Source: Ideonella margarita
GTDB lineage: Bacteria > Pseudomonadota > Gammaproteobacteria > Burkholderiales > Burkholderiaceae_C
Direction of reading: 5' to 3'
Length of the DNA: 64,000 nt
NCBI RefSeq assembly: GCF_038066635.1
Contig: NZ_JBBUTI010000002.1
Span: 62,001 to 126,000 of the forward strand
Shown: piece by piece, positions 7,184 through 14,099 of the stretch
Position numbering within the stretch: the first letter of the stretch is position 1
Layout: each line of letters opens with the position of its first letter
Made by a program: the position numbers and the translations under genes
Notes under the pieces: generated by a model
Databases searched by the model: none
What the model was told of the DNA's origin: nothing
Seen by the model: the letters and a program-made list of their open reading frames with translations, nothing else

Positions 7184-10100
7184 CGGTGGTGCCCTCGCCC
7201 AGCACGCTGTCGAGCTGAACCTGGCCGCCATGCAGCTCGATGATTTCCTTCACCAGCGCCAGGCCCAGTCCGGTGCCGGGAATGGCGCCCGAGGTGTCCG
7301 CGCGGAAGAAGCGCTCGAAGGCGCGCCGCGCGTGGCTGGGTGACATGCCGATGCCGCGGTCGCGCACGCTCACGCCCACCTGATCCTGCCCTTCGTGTTC
7401 GCGGCGCATCACGGTCAAGGTGATGCGGCCGCCCTCGGGCGAGTACTTGTAGGCGTTCGAGAGCACGTTGGTCAGCGCATGCTGGAACTTGGCCCGGTCC
7501 ACCCGCACGGGCGGAATCTGCGGCGGCAGCACCAGGTCGATCTCGCGGGTGTCGCCCGGCACCATCAGCGCATTCACGCCGGCGTCGATGACCTCACGCA
7601 CCTCGGTCACTTCCAGATGGAAGTCCTTGCCCTTGCGGGCTTCGATGCGGGCCAGGTCCAGCAGCTCGTTGATCATGTCGGTCAGCCAGATCGACTGACG
7701 GTTGATGGTCTGCAGCACGTCGCGGGTGCGGGCTTCATCAAACTTGCGCATCAAAAGCAGGTCAGAGAAGCCGCGGATGCTGGCCATCGGCGTGCGCAGC
7801 TCGTGCGCGGCGGTTGAAAGGAACTCGCTCTTCATGCGGTCCACTTCGGTTTCGCGGCTGATGTCGCGCAGGTGCAGCACCTGGCGCACATTGGGTGCAT
7901 CACAGTCGCGCCGGCTGCACACCACCACCTTCTGCGGCAGGCCACGCAGCACCAGCACCTCGGCATGCACGGCGCCGCCAGCGTCTTCCACGTCAGACAG
8001 CCAGTGCGCCATGCCGGGCGGGTCACGCTGCTCGATCACATTCAGCAGCTGTGCATCGAACTCGTCGCTGGCCAGGCCCATCACCTCGCTGGTGGCGATG
8101 CCGGTCAGGCGCTCGAACGCCGGGTTGGCAGAGACCACGCGCCCCTCACCATCGAAGGACACGAAGCCGTCAGGGCTGAGCGCAAAGATGGTGTCGAGGC
8201 GGGCGAACTGGTCGCGCAGCAGCACCTCGGCCTTCAGCCGCGCCGTCACGTCGCTCAGCACGCCGATGTAGTGGGTGATCTCGCCGGTGGTTTCGTCGTG
8301 CACCGGCGCGATCGAGATGTCGTTGTCGAAGCGCGCGCCGTCCTTGCGGTAGTTGGTCAGCACCACGCGGCAAGGCTCGCCCAGGGCAATCGCCTGGCGG
8401 ATGTCGTTGATGCCCGGCTGCTGGGTATTGCCGCCCTGCAGGAAACCACAAGAGCGGCCCAGCGCTTCTTCCGGGCTGTAGCCGGTGAGCCGGGTAAAGC
8501 CTTCATTGATGAAGACCATCGGGGCGCCCGGCTTGCGGATGTCGGTCAGCACGATGCCGTTGCTGCTGGCGTCCACCGCGCGGTTGCGCAGCCGCAGGTC
8601 CGCCTCGGTTTCGCGCTGCTCGGTGATGTCGGTCAAGGTGCCGCTGAAGCCCACGGGCTGCCCGTCGTCATCACGCAGGCGCTGCACCTGCACCTGCATC
8701 CAGCACACGCCGCCGTCGGCGGTGAGGTAGCGCAGCTGCTGGCGAACTTCATCCTTCTCGCCACGCAGCAGTGGCTCGACCAGGGCCTGGCCGCGCGCAC
8801 GGTCAGCGGGCCAGAGCGCGTCGAGGAAGGCGGTGCCGAGCATCTGCGACGCAGGTCGGCCGGTGATGCGCTCCCAGGCCGGGTTCAGGTAGGTCCACAC
8901 GCCCAGTGCATCGGTCTGGAAGATCACTTCGTTGATCGACTCGATGACGCGGCGGTGCAGCTCCTTCTGGCGGCGGCGTTCGGTCACATCGTCGATCACC
9001 AGCACCACATGGTGAACCCAGCGCCGCGCGCCCGGCAGGGTGTCTTCGGGCGCGTCCATCATCGGACTGATGGTGACCTCGCACCACATCAGCTCGCCGT
9101 CCTTGCGGCGCACGCGCGTGGTCATGCGTACATCGCGCAGGCCGAGCACGCACTCGCGCATGGCCTCGGACATGTCACCGCCCACCACCTGGTTCTGCAG
9201 GGTGATGGCATCGGATCGCAGCAGCTCATCGATCGGTGCGCCGGTGATGTGGGCCAGCGCCGGGTTGGCGTACACGGCCTTGGCGCCACCCGGCTGCAAG
9301 GCCATGATGAGCACGCCGTTGCCGGTGGCCACCAGCGCGCGGTCACGCAGCTTCATGCCGGCCACGGCCTGTTCGCGGGCCTGGCGGGCACGCACGGTGC
9401 TGGTGATGTCGGAAAGGATGCCGTCGATGCGGATGGGCTGGTCTGCGGCGTCGCGCACCACGGTCATCCGGTTCTCGATCCAGCGCGGGCCTTGGGCATC
9501 GCCCGGCAGCGAAAAGCTGGCCACCGCGGTGCCGTTCACCCAGGCCGCTTCGAAGGCCTGTTCCAGCTCGGCCAGGCCGACCGTGCTGAGCAGCCGAGCC
9601 ATCGTGGCGCGCACCATGGGCACGCGGTCCGCGTCCAGGCCCAGCAGGCGCGCCACTGGCGGGCTGGCAAACAGCAGCTGGTCGCGGTCGATGCTCAGGG
9701 CATACACGCCGTCCGACAAGCTGGCCAACGTGCTGTCCAGGCGCTGCTTGGCCTGCGCCAGCTCGTTGGTGCGGGCGGTCACCTGCTGCTCCAGCGAGGT
9801 CTGTGCGCTGAGCAGGCGCTGGAGCATGGCGCTGAAGCTCTGCGCCAGGCTCTGCACCTCGATGCCGCCGCCCTGGAAATCGGCCTGCAGCAACTGGGGC
9901 ACGGCCTCCAGGCCATCCCGGGTAACGGTGGCCGCGGCGTCTCGCAATGCTTGCAGCGGCTGCACGGCCTCACTCGACAGCGTGGCCATGCCGCGCCGCA
10001 CGAAGCGCAGCAGCAGCGCACCGAGCACGAGGTAAGCGCCACCAATCCAGAACGCCGGCGCCATCGCGCGCAGCGCGCTTTCGTGCACCGCCAGGGTGAT

Positions 10101-10835
10101 CACGGGGAAGCCTTCCACGCCCGGGCCGGTCAGCTGCAGCGGCGCCGCCAGCGACAACTCCCGCCGGCTTGCCGTGTCAGACGCCGCCAGCTGGGCATCG
10201 CCACTTTGAACCACGCCCCGATAGCCTTCCGGCAACTTGCCCAGGCCGGGGGCCAGCAAGGCACTCAGGTCGAGTTCACCCACCAGAGCGCCTTCCACCG
10301 TGCCCGTGCTGCCGAAGATCACCGGGTAGGCCACCAGCAGGCGCCAGCGCTCGCCACGCCGCACCAGTTCAACCTGGTACTTCGATTCATCCACGCAGCG
10401 CCGCCCCAGCGCCAGTGCCGTCTGGTCCTGCATCTGGTCGTCGTCGACGATGTGGTTGTCGGCCAGGGCCTGCCCCATGTGGTCGGTCAACCAGAGTGCG
10501 CGCAAGCCCGGGTGGGCGCGGCGATGCTCGGCGAGCGTTGGCATGATGTAGGCGGTGCGGCCGGTGGGGTCAACCAGCGCATTGCGCACCAGCGTGCGGC
10601 CGGACAGCTCATGCAGGCCATTGAGCTGTCCGCTCAGCTCGCTCGACATCTGCGCCTGCAGCTCACTGCTGACCCGGCTGAGCTGGGCGTCAGAGCGCTG
10701 CAGCAGCAGCCAGACGATCATCACCAGCGACAGGCTGCCGATCAGCAACGCGCCGGTCGTGACCAGGCGTTGTGCCCCCGCAGCCAGCCGATGGGCGAGG
10801 CTGTCAGGCGTGGGCTGCCGCGACCTGGTGTTCAT
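7116..10835 (-). CDS. Multi-PAS hybrid-length sensor histidine kinase with a LOV-like domain
   Basis: Large membrane sensor kinase, 1239 residues. Order: helix 26-46, extracytoplasmic sensor about 47-258, helix 259-279, a coiled linker (about 340-370), then five PAS domains near 366-478, 495-620, 625-742, 748-868 and 872-995. HisKA follows with His1011 in AAHELRTP, then the ATPase domain (about 1108-1225) with NVLSNAYKYS, VRDRGIGMS and GTGLGLALV. The fourth PAS domain resembles LOV domains: GRSCGFLQGG at 793-802 keeps the cysteine (796) of the GxNCRFLQ flavin-adduct motif, and NYRKDG and FDN follow. There is no receiver domain and no response regulator nearby. It begins 7 bp after a solute-binding protein gene, so the two are one transcript. 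Confidence 0.92.
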   Translation of the reverse strand: MNTRSRQPTPDSLAHRLAAGAQRLVTTGALLIGSLSLVMIVWLLLQRSDAQLSRVSSELQAQMSSELSGQLNGLHELSGRTLVRNALVDPTGRTAYIMPTLAEHRRAHPGLRALWLTDHMGQALADNHIVDDDQMQDQTALALGRRCVDESKYQVELVRRGERWRLLVAYPVIFGSTGTVEGALVGELDLSALLAPGLGKLPEGYRGVVQSGDAQLAASDTASRRELSLAAPLQLTGPGVEGFPVITLAVHESALRAMAPAFWIGGAYLVLGALLLRFVRRGMATLSSEAVQPLQALRDAAATVTRDGLEAVPQLLQADFQGGGIEVQSLAQSFSAMLQRLLSAQTSLEQQVTARTNELAQAKQRLDSTLASLSDGVYALSIDRDQLLFASPPVARLLGLDADRVPMVRATMARLLSTVGLAELEQAFEAAWVNGTAVASFSLPGDAQGPRWIENRMTVVRDAADQPIRIDGILSDITSTVRARQAREQAVAGMKLRDRALVATGNGVLIMALQPGGAKAVYANPALAHITGAPIDELLRSDAITLQNQVVGGDMSEAMRECVLGLRDVRMTTRVRRKDGELMWCEVTISPMMDAPEDTLPGARRWVHHVVLVIDDVTERRRQKELHRRVIESINEVIFQTDALGVWTYLNPAWERITGRPASQMLGTAFLDALWPADRARGQALVEPLLRGEKDEVRQQLRYLTADGGVCWMQVQVQRLRDDDGQPVGFSGTLTDITEQRETEADLRLRNRAVDASSNGIVLTDIRKPGAPMVFINEGFTRLTGYSPEEALGRSCGFLQGGNTQQPGINDIRQAIALGEPCRVVLTNYRKDGARFDNDISIAPVHDETTGEITHYIGVLSDVTARLKAEVLLRDQFARLDTIFALSPDGFVSFDGEGRVVSANPAFERLTGIATSEVMGLASDEFDAQLLNVIEQRDPPGMAHWLSDVEDAGGAVHAEVLVLRGLPQKVVVCSRRDCDAPNVRQVLHLRDISRETEVDRMKSEFLSTAAHELRTPMASIRGFSDLLLMRKFDEARTRDVLQTINRQSIWLTDMINELLDLARIEARKGKDFHLEVTEVREVIDAGVNALMVPGDTREIDLVLPPQIPPVRVDRAKFQHALTNVLSNAYKYSPEGGRITLTVMRREHEGQDQVGVSVRDRGIGMSPSHARRAFERFFRADTSGAIPGTGLGLALVKEIIELHGGQVQLDSVLGEGTTVTLWLPVCQAEQALEPARATSG
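8232..8594 (-). other. LOV-like PAS domain inside the multi-PAS kinase
   Basis: Encodes residues 748-868. It follows the LOV plan closely: NGIVLTD, INEGFTRLTGY, GRSCGFLQGG, an Arg two residues after GIND (DIRQAI), NYRKDG, FDNDISIAPV and YIGVLSDVT. Cys796 sits where LOV domains form the flavin adduct. Three expected residues differ: Asn to Ser795, Arg to Gly797, and the C-terminal signalling Gln (xGxQxDxT) to Leu in GVLSD. The second PAS domain has a similar frame but its equivalent segment (LLRSDAITLQN) lacks the cysteine. Confidence 0.6.
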
Positions 10836-10842
10836 GCCTGCA

Positions 10843-12063
10843 TCAGCCCCTGGATTTCAGGGCACCGAGGCGGCCATCGGCTCCCCAGCGGGCGAGCAGC
10901 ACGTCGCTCTCGGCCAGCGCTTCGTGGCGCTCACGGGTGAAGGCGGGGGCGTAGCGCCGCACCACGCCGTCAATCGGATCGAGGTTTTCGAGGGCGTCGC
11001 GGATGACCTCGCGCCGGGTGCTGCGTGCACGCTCCAGCGCCCGCTGAAGGATGAGCACGCAGTCATACCCGTGGCCCAGACCGACCAGCGAGGGCATGCG
11101 CAGCGGGTCAGTCAGACCCATGCGCTGTGCGGCGCGTGCCAGCACGCTTTGCCCACGCGGGGTACGCTGGATGTTCAGCGCGGTGGTTTGCACCACGCGC
11201 AGGTCGATGTCGCGCAGGCCTTCGCCCACCAGCTTCGGGAAGTCACCGCCGGCAATGCCCCAGTGGCTGTAGATGGGCGGGCGCACATTGGCGGGCAGCG
11301 CCAGCAGCTCCTTGCACAGCACGACGCCTTCCGGCTCGTTCGCCACCAGCAGCAGGGCTTGCATGCCGGCCTGCTTGAGCGCAGCCACATGCTCGACCAT
11401 CGAGGTCTCGCCGCCCCAGTTGTACCAGCGCACCGGCAACAGCTGGAGCTGGGTGCCCTTCAACTGGCCCATGCGCGCCTCCGTGGCCGCCAGGCAACTG
11501 CGGCCCCAGCCGGAGTTGGGGGCCAGCAAGCCCATGCGCTGGTGGCCGTCGGCCTGCGCGGCCTGCAGCAGCGCACTCATCGCCCAGGTGTCGTTCAGCG
11601 ACACGCGGAAGGCCCAGTCCGGCTGCCGTTTGGCATCGAGCACCGTGTTCGCGGCAGCCCAGGGGCTGAACACCGGGCATTGCAAGGCAGCTGCCTGGTT
11701 GCCCATTTCCACCAGCACCGGGCTGAAACGGCTGCCGAGCACGGCGATCAGGTCGGGCATGGCGGCCAGCTCGCGGAAGTTTTCCAGGCCCCGGCTGGGC
11801 ACGCTGCGGTCGTCGCGCAGCTCCAGCTGCAAGGGCCGGCCACCGAGCACGCCGCCGGCGGCGTTGATGTCTTCAATGGCCAGCTCCACCCCGAGCCGGA
11901 TGGCGTCGTCGCTGGTGCTGCTGGCCATCTTGAGCTCGGCGGTCATGCCGATGCGCACGGGCGCACCCGTGGCCCAAGCCTGGGCGGCCCAGGGCAGGCT
12001 CGCCACTGTGGCTGTGGCCCGGTGGAGGAAGGTGCGGCGGCGGCGGTCAAGGGCGTGGCTCAT
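10843..12063 (-). CDS. Periplasmic solute-binding protein (LivJ/AmiC type), likely sensor partner
   Basis: Type I periplasmic binding protein of the branched-chain amino acid/amide class, 406 residues from the ATG at 12063. That start gives a twin-arginine-like leader MSHALDRRRRTFLHR followed by a hydrophobic stretch ending in AQAWA, and mature RIGMTAELKMASS. The fold is visible in GVELAIEDINAAGGVLGGRPL and in the later GHGYDCVLILQRAL segment. No permease or ATPase genes are adjacent. Instead the gene lies 7 bp upstream of the multi-PAS kinase, suggesting that ligand binding is read by the kinase's extracytoplasmic domain; this is inference. An in-frame extension upstream to 12228 crosses the csp terminator and is unlikely. 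Confidence 0.85.
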   Translation of the reverse strand: MSHALDRRRRTFLHRATATVASLPWAAQAWATGAPVRIGMTAELKMASSTSDDAIRLGVELAIEDINAAGGVLGGRPLQLELRDDRSVPSRGLENFRELAAMPDLIAVLGSRFSPVLVEMGNQAAALQCPVFSPWAAANTVLDAKRQPDWAFRVSLNDTWAMSALLQAAQADGHQRMGLLAPNSGWGRSCLAATEARMGQLKGTQLQLLPVRWYNWGGETSMVEHVAALKQAGMQALLLVANEPEGVVLCKELLALPANVRPPIYSHWGIAGGDFPKLVGEGLRDIDLRVVQTTALNIQRTPRGQSVLARAAQRMGLTDPLRMPSLVGLGHGYDCVLILQRALERARSTRREVIRDALENLDPIDGVVRRYAPAFTRERHEALAESDVLLARWGADGRLGALKSRG

Positions 12064-12173
12064 GGCGATCTTCCGTGCTGCAGGCGCCGCGCAGGGCGCA
12101 GCAACCTTTGTCAGGTTCACGGGATATCGGCCTCGCAGGCCGTGCCTTAAGTCAGGGAAACTTGCGCCACAGG

Positions 12174-12205
12174 CAAAAAAAAACCGCCACACGAAGTGGC
12201 GGTTT
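12174..12205 (-). terminator. Rho-independent terminator of the cold-shock gene
   Basis: Perfect 10 bp stem AAACCGCCAC/GTGGCGGTTT (12181-12190 with 12196-12205) and a 5-base loop. Read on the minus strand it is followed by a run of nine T (plus-strand A at 12175-12183, overlapping the stem foot). It lies 33 bp past the csp stop. Confidence 0.88.
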
Positions 12206-12237
12206 CCGCGAGCCGGCCCGTAGGCCAAGCTGGGTGC

Positions 12238-12450
12238 TTACACCGGGCGGATGTTGGCAGCTTGCGCGCCCTTCGGGCCTTGCTTGACCTCGAATTCAAC
12301 GCGCTGGTTTTCCTGCAGGCTGCGGAAACCGCCGCCGTTCTTGATTTCGCTGTGGTGGGCGAACAGGTCCTTGGAACCGTCTTCAGGAGCGATGAAACCA
12401 AAGCCCTTGCCGTCGTCGAACCACTTCACGATGCCGAATTGCGTACTCAT
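12238..12450 (-). CDS. Cold-shock domain protein (CspA family)
   Basis: Single cold-shock domain, 70 residues, a nucleic-acid-binding RNA chaperone. RNP1 reads KGFGFI at 15-20 and RNP2 reads LFAHH at 29-33, with the conserved GIVKWFDD at the N-terminus. The ATG at 12450 gives MSTQFGIVKWF, the standard start; longer frames are leader sequence. It is monocistronic: a strong terminator lies just downstream and a 273 bp leader region with several hairpins lies upstream. Whether it is cold-induced or constitutive cannot be told from the protein. Confidence 0.97.
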   Translation of the reverse strand: MSTQFGIVKWFDDGKGFGFIAPEDGSKDLFAHHSEIKNGGGFRSLQENQRVEFEVKQGPKGAQAANIRPV

Positions 12451-12723
12451 GGATGAATCCTTGTTGAGTGAAAAAGAAAAGCCACCAGACCGGCGCACAC
12501 GCACCTGTCTGGACAGAGACACTCAAGAAAGTTCAAACCGGGGGAAGCAATCACCTGGGCCGACCAGCTGGGGCGTGCGTTGCACGCCGGCAGAAGGTGG
12601 AAGTAGAGCAAGACCTTGAGGAAACGGTCTTGTGCATGTCTGTGGGCGCAGTGTACGCCCCTCGCCCGGGCAGCGCCGGTTTTATTTTCCAAAGCCTTTC
12701 AAGGGGCTCTGGCCGGGCTGCGT
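12451..12723 (-). promoter_or_regulatory. Long structured leader/promoter region of the cold-shock gene
   Basis: Non-coding gap holding three inverted repeats: CCAGAC/GTCTGG (12484-12489 with 12507-12512), GGCGTGC/GCACGCC (12572-12578 with 12582-12588, loop GTT) and CAAGACC/GGTCTTG (12609-12615 with 12626-12632). A TACACT hexamer (minus strand, 12655-12650) could be a -10, which would give a leader of roughly 190 nt, similar in scale to E. coli cspA. The promoter position is weakly supported; no matching -35 was seen. Confidence 0.4.
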
Positions 12724-13443
12724 TCAGCCGCGCCGGTTGCCGGCCTTGCGTTCCGGCGGCGCCATGCCACTGGCCTGCTCCAGCCAGAGCAGCGCGTCCA
12801 CCTGGTTGAGCAGGTGCTCCAGGTAGCCGGGTGCGGTCTGGTTCATCAGCGTCAGGGCCTGGTTGAGCAGGCGCTGGGTGTTGAGCGGGCCGGCGTTCTC
12901 AGGCACCTTGGCCAAGGCCTGCGACAAGCGCTGCTCGACCCCCAGGCGCGACCAGGTGCTGCGAAAGAGCTGCACGGTTTTCAGTTCGGGCAGGTTGGCG
13001 GCCGGGTAGGCGGCGCGCGATGCCTGCGCTGGCGCTGAGGCGCCGGGATGGGCGGCGGGCAATGCCGCGTGATGCGCGACTTCTTCTACGGGAGTGCCAC
13101 CGGCCAATGTGGCCAGCAGCCCAGCCAATGGACCTTGCGGGCTGCTTGGGCGCAGCGGCTTGGCTGCGACCGTGCTGCTGGCCACGCCTTGCAAAGCAGG
13201 GTCAGGCAGTTCGTTCAGCAGCACATGCAGCCGTTGTGCGAGCAAGCGCTGCACCGCATCAGGTTGCGTGTGGGCGCGACGCGCCATGGCGGTGATGAGG
13301 CGCCAGCGCACCGGGTCTGCCGTGGCAGCACCGGCCGCTTCCAGCGCGCTGATGCGATCAACCGCGATGGTGAGCGCGGGCACGAGCGGCACCGCAGGCG
13401 CCACGGGCACCGTCGGTTGCGCTGATGACGCCAGCATGTTCAT
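12724..13443 (-). CDS. DUF2894-type protein, fourth gene of the MotAB-like operon
   Basis: Soluble protein of 239 residues without signal or membrane segments. An N-terminal helical part (about 20-85) is followed by an Ala/Pro-rich linker. The conserved C-terminal block (about 150-225) contains LKTVQLFRSTWSRLGVEQRLSQAL, PENAGPLNTQRLLNQAL and LNQVDALLWLEQA (given as separate pieces), which I recognise as DUF2894 of Betaproteobacteria. No function is known for the family. The start overlaps the OmpA/MotB-like gene by 4 bp, so its product is probably made together with the membrane complex. A cytoplasmic accessory or effector role is possible but unproven. Confidence 0.78.
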   Translation of the reverse strand: MNMLASSAQPTVPVAPAVPLVPALTIAVDRISALEAAGAATADPVRWRLITAMARRAHTQPDAVQRLLAQRLHVLLNELPDPALQGVASSTVAAKPLRPSSPQGPLAGLLATLAGGTPVEEVAHHAALPAAHPGASAPAQASRAAYPAANLPELKTVQLFRSTWSRLGVEQRLSQALAKVPENAGPLNTQRLLNQALTLMNQTAPGYLEHLLNQVDALLWLEQASGMAPPERKAGNRRG

Positions 13444-14099
13444 GCCGGCTGCTGCCCCTTGGGCACGATGGGCTTCGGGGTCGGAGTGATCTCGACCCGG
13501 CGGTTCATGGCCCGGCCCTTGGCATCGGCGTTAGACGCCACCGGTTGCTCGGAGCCGAAGGCCGCCGCGAACACCGACGACGACGGCAGGCCGGCGTCGA
13601 TCAGCGCACGGGTCACGGTCAAGGCGCGGCGGGCGGAGAGCTCCCAGTTGTCGGCCATCTGCTTGCTGCCGTCGCGCACCAGGCGGTCATCGGTGAAGCC
13701 GCTAACCATCAGAATTTCGTCGCGCGCACCGAGGTAGGCGGTCAGCGGTGCAGCCAGGCTCTTGAGCAATTGCACGCCCTCGCCTTGCAGCTGGTCAGAG
13801 CCGGCCGCGAACAGCACGCTGTTGCTGATGCCGATACGGCCATCGCGCAGCGTGACGCGACCATCGGCCAGCGGAATGGCCAGGGCCTTCTCCAGCGCAG
13901 TGCGGCGTTGCTCTTCCGCCTGGCGCTTGCTCACTTCGGCATCCAGCTCGATGCTGAGCTGCAACTGCACGCCGAGCGAGCACGCCAGGATCAGCACGAA
14001 GGCGCCCAGCAAGCCCGCCATCAAATCCCCAAACACGGCCCAGACGGGCACGCCCGCCTCGCCGTTGTCGGCGCCGGCGTCCAGCTCATCGATGCTCAT
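13440..14099 (-). CDS. MotB/ZorB-like protein: one membrane helix with buried Asp plus OmpA domain
   Basis: 219 residues. A short cytoplasmic N-terminus (1-17) leads into one helix (about 18-45) reading VWAVFGDLMAGLLGAF. Asp25 sits where MotB and ZorB carry the ion-binding aspartate (D32 in E. coli MotB). A linker with a coiled piece follows, then an OmpA-C peptidoglycan-binding domain (about 85-205) with ISNSVLFAAGSDQL, VSGFTDD, NWELSARRAL and AKGRAMNRRVEI. There is no cleavable signal peptide, so the OmpA domain is held in the periplasm by the helix. It is overlapped by 4 bp on both sides by the DUF802 and DUF2894 genes. It is usually annotated only as OmpA family protein; the stator-like reading comes from the helix and the neighbour. 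Confidence 0.88.
   Translation of the reverse strand: MSIDELDAGADNGEAGVPVWAVFGDLMAGLLGAFVLILACSLGVQLQLSIELDAEVSKRQAEEQRRTALEKALAIPLADGRVTLRDGRIGISNSVLFAAGSDQLQGEGVQLLKSLAAPLTAYLGARDEILMVSGFTDDRLVRDGSKQMADNWELSARRALTVTRALIDAGLPSSSVFAAAFGSEQPVASNADAKGRAMNRRVEITPTPKPIVPKGQQPA

Noticed and set aside
7872..10940. Open frame of about 1022 codons on the plus strand opposite the PAS kinase
   Set aside because: Low-complexity His/Gln/Arg-rich translation without family features; shadow of the kinase gene.
10843..12228. Longer solute-binding protein starting at 12228
   Set aside because: The extension runs through the csp terminator and adds a non-conserved segment ahead of a good twin-arginine-type leader at 12063.
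12681..12715. Terminator directly after the DUF2894 gene
   Set aside because: The AGCC/GGCT pairing is short and interrupted, and the following AT-rich tract is not a clean T run.
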